A stretch of 39,025 bases of DNA from Spirochaetes bacterium GWE1_32_154 (lineage in GTDB: Bacteria; Spirochaetota; GWE2-31-10), in contig MIAY01000020.1 in assembly GCA_001829315.1 (NCBI GenBank), positions 1 through 39,025 on the forward strand. The letters run 5' to 3'. Below, in pieces: positions 33,580 through 39,025 of this stretch (position 1 is its first letter; the number at the start of each line of letters is the position of its first letter). The position numbers and the translations under genes are program-made. A model generated the notes under the pieces. The model was not told the origin of the DNA. It was given only the letters and a program-made list of their open reading frames with translations, and did no database searches.

Positions 33580-33939
33580 ATGGAGTCGGTAACAAATAAT
33601 TTTGAGGATGGAAAAGGGTTAATCCGGTTTGATGAAAATGGAATATCAATGATTGGTGAAGTAGACAGCATTAAGTCAGGAATATTTCTAAAAAACTTTT
33701 TTGCTGATATTTTTTTATTTATTGAGGATGACGCAAATATTATTTTTAATATAACAAAACTTCAATTTATAAATTCTGTTGGCATAAAAGCTCTTGTAGA
33801 ATGGATTTCATTATTAAAAATAAAAAAACCTCTTATTAAAGTTACATTTATTTATAGTAAAAATATTTCATGGCAGGAACCTTGTGTTAAACCGCTTTTT
33901 ATTTTATCACCTGATTCAGTATCTATTAAAGCTGAGTAA
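33580..33939 (+). CDS. STAS-domain (anti-anti-sigma-like) protein
   Basis: This 119-residue protein shows the STAS pattern: ISMIGEVDSIKS, then IIFNITKLQFINSVGIKALVEWI (about 54-76), where the Ser of NSVG sits at the usual phosphorylatable position. The terminal part (PCVKPLFILSPDSV) is less typical. It may be a substrate of an RsbU-type phosphatase such as the one at 178, or of the HATPase-HDOD protein, but no gene proximity supports a specific partner. ATG follows AAGGGA. The next gene starts 3 bases after its stop. Confidence 0.7.
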   Translation: MESVTNNFEDGKGLIRFDENGISMIGEVDSIKSGIFLKNFFADIFLFIEDDANIIFNITKLQFINSVGIKALVEWISLLKIKKPLIKVTFIYSKNISWQEPCVKPLFILSPDSVSIKAE

Positions 33940-33942
33940 ATA

Positions 33943-34431
33943 ATGCAACCGGATATGATATTATTCTTTGATTTAATCTTCGATTTTATAAGAACAGGAA
34001 GGATCCACTCAACGGTAGACCACATGTCTGATTATACTCCGATTAAAAAGATCATTTTAGAATCAGAATTAACATTATTCAGATACAATGAAAGATTTGA
34101 TTCCTATTCGTTTTTTTTAAAAAACGACAACAACACATTGGTAGATATTGTTTTAATTTTTACCTTTGGAAATATCTCGGTTAATCAAATTATGATAACG
34201 CTCAATAATTCAAAAATATACTTTGAATTAGCATTATCAGATGTTGAAAAACACATCCCATTAATACATTATCAGGTAGAAAACAAAGTGAAAAAAACTT
34301 TTTTTCACAGCCTATGGGCAAAAAAAATCAGAAAGAAAGTAAAAGAAGTGATGACATTTGATGAGTTTATACTATTTCTCGATGAAAATAAAATACAGCG
34401 GGTTTTTAGAAGCAAACTAAAAACAATCTAA
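33943..34431 (+). CDS. Unknown 162-residue protein coupled to the STAS gene
   Basis: I recognise no family. The protein is soluble, begins MQPDMILFFDLIFDFI, has alternating beta-like stretches (TLVDIVLIFTFGNIS) and a lysine-rich helical end (KKIRKKVKEVMTFDEF). It starts 3 bases after the STAS stop, so the two are almost certainly co-expressed. The final 15 bases overlap the end of the convergent lipoprotein gene. Confidence 0.7.
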   Translation: MQPDMILFFDLIFDFIRTGRIHSTVDHMSDYTPIKKIILESELTLFRYNERFDSYSFFLKNDNNTLVDIVLIFTFGNISVNQIMITLNNSKIYFELALSDVEKHIPLIHYQVENKVKKTFFHSLWAKKIRKKVKEVMTFDEFILFLDENKIQRVFRSKLKTI

Positions 34432-35505
34432 AGAGAACTTACTCAACGTCAAATTGATCCCGGAAGATATAATATACAATGAATCATTAAATACTGATGA
34501 TTCTATAGCAGAAAATGGGATTTCCGAATCAAAAAGCCGTTCCTCATACCATTTTTTTGTATTACCGTTTATTGTATAAACAATATTCAACCCGTATATA
34601 TCACTTTGTTCCTTAGTTTCTTCAACAGCGGACAGTAAAAAGAAAACATTCTCTCCGGTAAACCCAACATGAACTTTGGAACAATACGGATAATATCCGA
34701 TTCTGGTAACAGTTCCCGATTCATAATAATTAACCAGTGAATTAACATCATAATAAATTACTCCGACATCCTGATGAACTGAAACAGTATCAAACAAAGA
34801 TACCTGTTCAGAAATAACTTTTCGACTTTCGATAACCATGGAACCGTCAACTTTCTTGAGGCGCAAAATATATAGTGTCTGATTTATATCTTTATAAACC
34901 ATTGAAATATAATCCAGGGTTTTTGTCACTGTAAAATCAGTTATCGTTTCAAACTCTGATGAATCAAACAAATACTGTACCATGGCATTATTTTCACTAA
35001 TTTCAACAGCATTTACATTTTCGTTTATATAAAACAAATGATTTGGTAAACCTTCAACGAAAGCAAAATCATTACACTCGATATTTAGAACGTTAAGTGC
35101 ATAATTATTATTTGCATCACCCTTATTTTTTGTAATAACTTTAAAAACACTTTTTTTCTCATTTTGATAATCTAAATAATACATTGATTCCTTATTATTA
35201 CTGATTGAAACAAAATGTTTTCCCATTACAGGATTAATCCTTTCTGCAATATCTACTCTATCAATAAAATTATACTGCCATTCATTATTATGGAATATAG
35301 CTTTTTTAATACTTAATGTAATTTCATCAGAATAAACAACCGATGTACTATCTGCTGTCACATCAAAAGAAACAAAACGGGAAAAAACATCAGTATCGAT
35401 AACATTATTTAACAAACCGGCTTTTACACGATTACTTGTATATGAACATGATAGAGTTATAACAAAACAAAGTGCTGTTAAGAAATATGTGATAGTGATT
35501 TTCAA
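34417..35505 (-). CDS. Lipoprotein of unknown function, possibly beta-rich
   Basis: This 362-residue protein has a signal peptide with lipobox ITLSC (Cys near residue 20). The mature part is a series of beta-strand-like segments (KHFVSISNNKESMYYLDY, YISMVYKDINQTLYILRLKK) that could form a beta-propeller; no named family is recognised. The start is TTG 35505, overlapping the stop of the TPR gene (TTGA) with GAGGAG upstream. It is the last gene of the rnc-ispG-TPR operon. Confidence 0.75.
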   Translation of the reverse strand: MKITITYFLTALCFVITLSCSYTSNRVKAGLLNNVIDTDVFSRFVSFDVTADSTSVVYSDEITLSIKKAIFHNNEWQYNFIDRVDIAERINPVMGKHFVSISNNKESMYYLDYQNEKKSVFKVITKNKGDANNNYALNVLNIECNDFAFVEGLPNHLFYINENVNAVEISENNAMVQYLFDSSEFETITDFTVTKTLDYISMVYKDINQTLYILRLKKVDGSMVIESRKVISEQVSLFDTVSVHQDVGVIYYDVNSLVNYYESGTVTRIGYYPYCSKVHVGFTGENVFFLLSAVEETKEQSDIYGLNIVYTINGNTKKWYEERLFDSEIPFSAIESSVFNDSLYIISSGINLTLSKFSLDCF

Positions 35506-36530
35506 AGAATCTCCTCGTATGTTAAAACATGATCTTTATTATTTTCAAGGTAATTAATTTGATCCCGGATCATCACCAGTCTTCCTGTTGACTCGGCGTA
35601 AATAAGTGAAAGTTTAAAATAATGTGAGGCAATTTGATATTCACGATTAATAAAAAGGTTATAACCAATGTAAAACATTAATTTATCAATTATAAAATCA
35701 TCGTTAACATACTTTGAAAACCTGTTGTTCTTAATGTAATTAATAAAATCAACTGGGCCTTCATATTGAAATTCGGGAACAAATTTTTTAATTTCTGTTC
35801 CATAATAGGTCATCCAGACAATTGTTGCGAGATTTAAATAGAACAAAGATTCGTTCTGTTTTTGCAACAAAGCCTCATGAACACCAAGTTGATACAATGC
35901 TTTAAGATACTTTATACCTTCTATTCTATATATTTTAAAAACATAATTAAGTGACATATCCTCTCGAATATTATAACGGATTCTTTCCCAGTATTCATTA
36001 TTTTTCTGACTGAAAAACCCTTTTAGTATTTCATGATAGGTCATTTGTTCGAGATATAAATTACCTTTTTTATTGTATAAAAGTGCAAGTTTATATTGGA
36101 TTTCAAGAATTTGATCAGGATAATCAAGATTTTCACTTTGACTTAATGCCACGCGATATTCTTTTTCAGCTTCATCGAGAAAATCGGTATTTGCATAAAT
36201 ATCAGCTACAATATAATGATATTGAGGAAAACCTCCTTCTACTTTTAGTAGAGCTTCCTTTTCTTTCATCATTTTTTTAAGCTCATATCTTGTTTTCTCA
36301 GGAAAATCAAGATTGATTTTTTCCCAATACGCATCTAAATCTTCATTGATTTTTCTCAGTCTTGATTTTTTCACTTCACTTAACGCATTTGCAAAATCTT
36401 TTTTTTCAATAAAATTTGATGCTCTTTTCAAATAAACCCAACTGGGATCTTTAAGTTCTTCAGAAAATAAAAAAGCCTGTGAGAATAAAAATATTATAAA
36501 ATAAATATTACTGCTTCGTATATTCTTCAA
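35502..36530 (-). CDS. Secreted TPR-like helical repeat protein
   Basis: This 342-residue protein has a signal peptide (about 1-23, FLFSQAFLFSEE). Helical repeats follow, with TPR-like spacing and residues: ANALSEVKKSRL, YIVADIYANTDFLDEAEKEYRVALSQ, IQYKLALLYNKKGN and ASHYFKLSLIYAES. It is probably an envelope scaffold. The start is TTG at 36530 inside the 3' end of ispG, a 23-base overlap, chosen because it gives an intact signal peptide (MKNIRSSN). Its stop overlaps the next lipoprotein gene, which suggests a functional pair. Confidence 0.8.
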   Translation of the reverse strand: MKNIRSSNIYFIIFLFSQAFLFSEELKDPSWVYLKRASNFIEKKDFANALSEVKKSRLRKINEDLDAYWEKINLDFPEKTRYELKKMMKEKEALLKVEGGFPQYHYIVADIYANTDFLDEAEKEYRVALSQSENLDYPDQILEIQYKLALLYNKKGNLYLEQMTYHEILKGFFSQKNNEYWERIRYNIREDMSLNYVFKIYRIEGIKYLKALYQLGVHEALLQKQNESLFYLNLATIVWMTYYGTEIKKFVPEFQYEGPVDFINYIKNNRFSKYVNDDFIIDKLMFYIGYNLFINREYQIASHYFKLSLIYAESTGRLVMIRDQINYLENNKDHVLTYEEIL

Positions 36531-37548
36531 GTATTAACCCCAACTCTTCTATTATATCATTATTATGTACCGTTTTAATTTTCTTTCCGTCTTTAAAAAT
36601 CAATGATTTATCAACCCCGCCTGCTATACCAAAATCACATTCACTTGCTTCTCCGGGACCATTTACTATGCAACCCATAATTGCAATCTTTAGTTTTTTA
36701 GTAAAAACCCGCCCTGCGGTGCATTCTTTTACCTTCCGTACAATTTCTGACAGATCAATTTCTGTTCTCCCGCAGGTAGGACAACTTATTATATCAATAT
36801 CCGATGAGCGAAGCCCGATTGACTCCAGAATTTTCTTACCGACACGAATTTCATCATCTTCCGGTGCAGTTAAACTCACTCTAATTGTATTTCCTATGCC
36901 CTCTTGCAGTAGCGTTCCAATTCCTATTGCATTTTTAATTGTGCCATCTGATAAATCACCCGCTTCGGTAACACCAATATGAAGCGGATAGCCAAATAAT
37001 TTTGCAGCTTCTCTATTAACGTGTATTGTTTCCATAACCGTTGATGATTTAAAAGATAAAACGATATTTTCATACCCTTCTTCAAGAAAATAGCCAATTT
37101 CTTCTTTTGCAGCTGCAATCATTATATCTATCGGATCTTTATGCAATTTTTTTAAGTGTTCAGGTAATGAACCTTTATTAATACCGATTCGTACCGGTGT
37201 GTTATGGTATTTTAAACATTCTATAACTTTCTTAACTTTTGATTTATCACCTATATTACCCGGATTTATCCGGACTTTATCAACCCCGGCCTCTATACTG
37301 CCAATGGCGAGTCTATAATCAAAATGAATATCAGCGACAATTGGAATCGGTGATTTTTTGATAACCGTTTTAAGACCTTGAAGTGCTTTTTCATCTGGAA
37401 TGGTAATTCTTATTATATCACAGCCTGATTTTGAAAGCCTGATAATTTTTTCCATACTCAAATCAACATCCCAAACAGGGTTTTTAAGCATTGTCTGAAT
37501 TGGAATATAACTGCCGCCAATTATCTGGTTTCTAACTTTTATTTCCAT
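36508..37548 (-). CDS. ispG: 4-hydroxy-3-methylbut-2-enyl diphosphate synthase (IspG/GcpE)
   Basis: This 346-residue 4Fe-4S enzyme makes HMBPP in the MEP isoprenoid pathway. It has the short bacterial form, with a TIM barrel (PIPIVADIHFDYRLA, KVRINPGNIG, PVRIGINKGSL). The cluster-binding cysteines are in ISCPTCGRTEID and MGCIVNGPGEA. ATG 37548 is preferred; a TTG directly before it is also possible with the AAGGA site. It starts 6 bases after the rnc stop. Confidence 0.95.
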   Translation of the reverse strand: MEIKVRNQIIGGSYIPIQTMLKNPVWDVDLSMEKIIRLSKSGCDIIRITIPDEKALQGLKTVIKKSPIPIVADIHFDYRLAIGSIEAGVDKVRINPGNIGDKSKVKKVIECLKYHNTPVRIGINKGSLPEHLKKLHKDPIDIMIAAAKEEIGYFLEEGYENIVLSFKSSTVMETIHVNREAAKLFGYPLHIGVTEAGDLSDGTIKNAIGIGTLLQEGIGNTIRVSLTAPEDDEIRVGKKILESIGLRSSDIDIISCPTCGRTEIDLSEIVRKVKECTAGRVFTKKLKIAIMGCIVNGPGEASECDFGIAGGVDKSLIFKDGKKIKTVHNNDIIEELGLILEEYTKQ

Positions 37549-37554
37549 CAAAAA

Positions 37555-38274
37555 TTATCCTTTTTCATGAGTTTCCGGTTTTACAAGCTTTTTATACGCT
37601 GATGTTGCGGCTGTCTTTTCTGCTTCTTTTTTTGATTTTCCGGACCCGTTTCCATAAATCTTATCATTTATTAACACTTCCATAGAAAATGTTTTATCAT
37701 GTTCAGGGCCTGTTTCTTCAATTAATCTATATTTAGGGCAATCTTTAAACTTCTTTTGAACATACTCCTGAAGTAATGTTTTATAATCAAGTCCTTTTTC
37801 TTCATTAATAACAAGCCCTATTTCATCTTTAAACAGGCGAATAACAAACTCTTCCACTTTTGTATATTTACCATCGAGATACAAGGCACCGAGAATTGCT
37901 TCAAACGCATCGGCTATGAGACCTTTTTTTTCTCTACCGCCGGTTAATTCTTCACCCTTCCCGATTCTAAGATATTTGTTGATATTTAACTTTTTCCCTA
38001 TTGCCGAAAGTATTTCTTCACTTACTATGTATGATTTAATTCTTGCAAGATCACCTTCTGTTAACAAGGGAAACTGTGTATATAAATAATCTGTGATAAT
38101 AAGTCCTAAAACGGAATCACCTAAAAATTCAAGTTTTTCATTATTTTCACCGTCGACTTTCTCATTTGAGAAAGATCTGTGTGTTAATGCGACCTCAAGT
38201 AATTCAATTGAATTGAATTTAATTCTTAACCTTTTAGCAAATTCCTTTAAATGGATTTTATCTTTACGATCCAT
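37555..38274 (-). CDS. rnc: Ribonuclease III
   Basis: This 239-residue endonuclease cuts double-stranded RNA in rRNA and mRNA processing. The signature NEKLEFLGDSVLG lies at 45-57, the second acidic cluster is in DAFEAILGALYLDG, and a C-terminal dsRNA-binding domain (about 158-230) contains GNGSGKSKKEAEKTAA. ATG follows AGGG. It leads an operon with ispG and two envelope genes. The usual acpP neighbour is present but separated by a terminator and a fold-back element. Confidence 0.96.
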   Translation of the reverse strand: MDRKDKIHLKEFAKRLRIKFNSIELLEVALTHRSFSNEKVDGENNEKLEFLGDSVLGLIITDYLYTQFPLLTEGDLARIKSYIVSEEILSAIGKKLNINKYLRIGKGEELTGGREKKGLIADAFEAILGALYLDGKYTKVEEFVIRLFKDEIGLVINEEKGLDYKTLLQEYVQKKFKDCPKYRLIEETGPEHDKTFSMEVLINDKIYGNGSGKSKKEAEKTAATSAYKKLVKPETHEKG

Positions 38275-38300
38275 AATTACCCTGTACTTTTTTTTAAATT

Positions 38301-38361
38301 AAAAAAAGGACTGACAAACCAGCCATTATTGTTGTAACACTAATGACTTGTCAGGCAGTCC
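38301..38361 (-). terminator. Intrinsic terminator downstream of acpP
   Basis: On the minus strand GGACTG and CAGTCC close a roughly 54-base hairpin with inner ACAA/TTGT and CATTA/TAATG pairs. It is followed by seven T residues (38307-38301). It lies between acpP and rnc. Confidence 0.75.
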
Positions 38362-38367
38362 CATGAC

Positions 38368-38526
38368 GGGCACTTCTAAAAACCCATCTTTAAACTTTCT
38401 ACTTCGTCAAAAAAAACGCTCAAATGCTCACATACCAAAAAAATTACTATTTTTTTCTGTATGCTCCGCTTTTCACACTTTTTTTTCCTCGTATAAAGTC
38501 TAAATATCAGTTTTTTAGAAATGCCC
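38368..38526. mobile_element. Fold-back MITE-like element between acpP and rnc
   Basis: A 159-bp imperfect palindrome. The ends are GGGCACTTCTAAAAAC (38368-38383) and TTTTTTAGAAATGCCC (38511-38526), matching at 14 of 16 positions as an inverted repeat. The centre is a hairpin, CATACCAAAAAAA with TTTTTTTCTGTATG (38431-38463), whose midpoint is exactly the midpoint of the element. The arms between are also partly complementary. No ORF is present and I see no clear target duplication. With the terminator it fills the 286-bp acpP-rnc gap. Confidence 0.65.
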
Positions 38527-38560
38527 TAAATGTAAAGTTTTCTAAAGAGCACTTAACGAA

Positions 38561-38794
38561 TTAAGCGTTTTTCTCAATATACTTTACAGCATCTCCAACA
38601 GTTGCAATCTTTTCAGCATCATCATCAGGAATCTGAATATGAAATACTTCTTCAAGCTGCATAATTAGCTCTACTGTATCTAATGAATCCGCTCCTAAAT
38701 CTTCTATGAAAGAAGACTCAAGTTTAATTTTACTTTCATCAACTGACAATCTCTCTGCGATTAATTTTTTAACTTTATCAAATGTATCTGACAT
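38561..38794 (-). CDS. acpP: Acyl carrier protein
   Basis: This 77-residue carrier holds growing acyl chains in fatty-acid synthesis. The phosphopantetheine site is S37 in [14 protein letters not shown], with the usual acidic helix II and [14 protein letters not shown] at the end. The start is ATG 38794 with AAGGGG upstream; the upstream in-frame ATG at 38812 would place that ribosome site inside the gene. Confidence 0.97.
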   Translation of the reverse strand: MSDTFDKVKKLIAERLSVDESKIKLESSFIEDLGADSLDTVELIMQLEEVFHIQIPDDDAEKIATVGDAVKYIEKNA

Positions 38795-38826
38795 CGAAAC
38801 ACCCCTTACCATAAATTGTGTTCTTT

Positions 38827-38856
38827 ATTTTACATTAAATCAAACTTCTTTGTCAA
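38827..38856 (-). promoter_or_regulatory. Sigma-70-type promoter for acpP
   Basis: On the minus strand TTGACA (38856-38851) and TAAAAT (38832-38827) are 18 bases apart, about 33 bases before the ATG. Confidence 0.6.
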
Positions 38857-38930
38857 TGATTTTTTTCTAATTCAACCAATTCAGGGGTAAATTTATTTTT
38901 CCGGTTGATCAATTAAAGCAATTCCTCCTG

Positions 38931-39023
38931 GGGTGTAAATTTCTTTTACTGGTAACTATCCGACCTTTTCAAGGTATGCAGTAACCTCATTCCATCTATT
39001 ACTAAAATATAGACTTCTAAGTT
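38931..39023 (-). repeat. Right copy of 93-bp terminal inverted repeat (probable IS end)
   Basis: This is an exact reverse complement of 1-93. The element's inner border (GGGTGTAAATTT) lies at 38931 and directly follows unrelated sequence ending CTCCTG, so the repeat is bounded by insertion and not by gradual decay. Both window ends present the same IS end facing inwards. Confidence 0.85.
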
Positions 39024-39024
39024 G
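38956..39024 (-). CDS. Partial ORF, possible transposase C-terminus (right copy)
   Basis: This is the same open frame as at 3-68, here with one more residue (Gln) before LRSLYFSNRW, ending at a TAG 25 bp from the repeat border. It is truncated by the window edge. Confidence 0.35.
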   Translation of the reverse strand, partial: QLRSLYFSNRWNEVTAYLEKVG

Positions 39025-39025
39025 T

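Noticed and set aside
1-39025. Inverted terminal repeats as evidence of a linear plasmid or virus
   Set aside because: The content is housekeeping and signalling genes, the repeat runs off the window with an open frame, and the inner borders look like IS ends.
1-39025. tRNA, rRNA or CRISPR arrays
   Set aside because: I saw no cloverleaf-like GTTCRA contexts, no rRNA signatures and no regularly spaced direct repeats.

Overview
The window looks like a piece of an AT-rich spirochaete chromosome. The evidence is a Treponema-type class II aldolase, many envelope lipoproteins with C-ending lipoboxes, an M30-type metallopeptidase, and a dense set of chemotaxis, c-di-GMP and partner-switch signalling proteins. 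This assignment is inferred from remembered protein families, not from a marker gene. Both ends stop inside the same 93-bp sequence in opposite orientation. It resembles the 3' end of an insertion sequence, so the window is probably a contig bounded by two copies of a multicopy IS.

Layout. 178-5126: a membrane RsbU/SpoIIE-type phosphatase, class II aldolase (minus strand), a sigma-54 activator without a sensor domain, and a single-domain response regulator behind a sigma-54-type promoter. 5127-5470: a non-coding stretch with a terminator, a T-tailed hairpin and a fold-back repeat. 5471-8905: a LemA-TPM-TPM envelope operon facing a CorC/HlyC-type CNNM-CBS protein. 8906-9174: a rearranged second copy of the fold-back repeat. 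9175-16664: a chemosensory locus with a divergent REC-HD-GYP gene and an operon of cheA, an MCP-tip microprotein, cheW, mcp, cheR and cheB. 16697-23375, all minus strand: a PMCA-type Ca2+ P-type ATPase, small membrane ORFs, two-subunit class I fumarase, rpiB and a DEAD-box helicase. 23538-32245: an HATPase-HDOD fusion, RNA and protein methyltransferases, thrC, a GGDEF-EAL protein, and a lipoprotein/M30 peptidase pair. 32393-34431: a REC-histidine kinase, a STAS protein and an unknown protein. 34417-38794, minus strand: acpP, then rnc-ispG-TPR-lipoprotein, with a terminator and a fold-back MITE-like element between acpP and rnc.

How the parts may work together. The most unusual region is the chemosensory locus. 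CheA has no P2 (CheY/CheB docking) domain. CheB keeps its esterase triad but has Glu in place of the phosphoacceptor Asp. There is no cheY. A 109-residue soluble piece of an MCP signalling hairpin lies in frame with cheA, one TAA codon downstream. The only intact receiver at the locus is on the divergent HD-GYP protein. Matches to sigma-54 promoters precede cheA and, less perfectly, the HD-GYP gene, and a sigma-54 activator is encoded 6 kb away. I infer an alternative chemosensory pathway whose output is c-di-GMP breakdown and not flagellar switching. This is a hypothesis. Everything rests on reading the sequence by eye; no database search was run.
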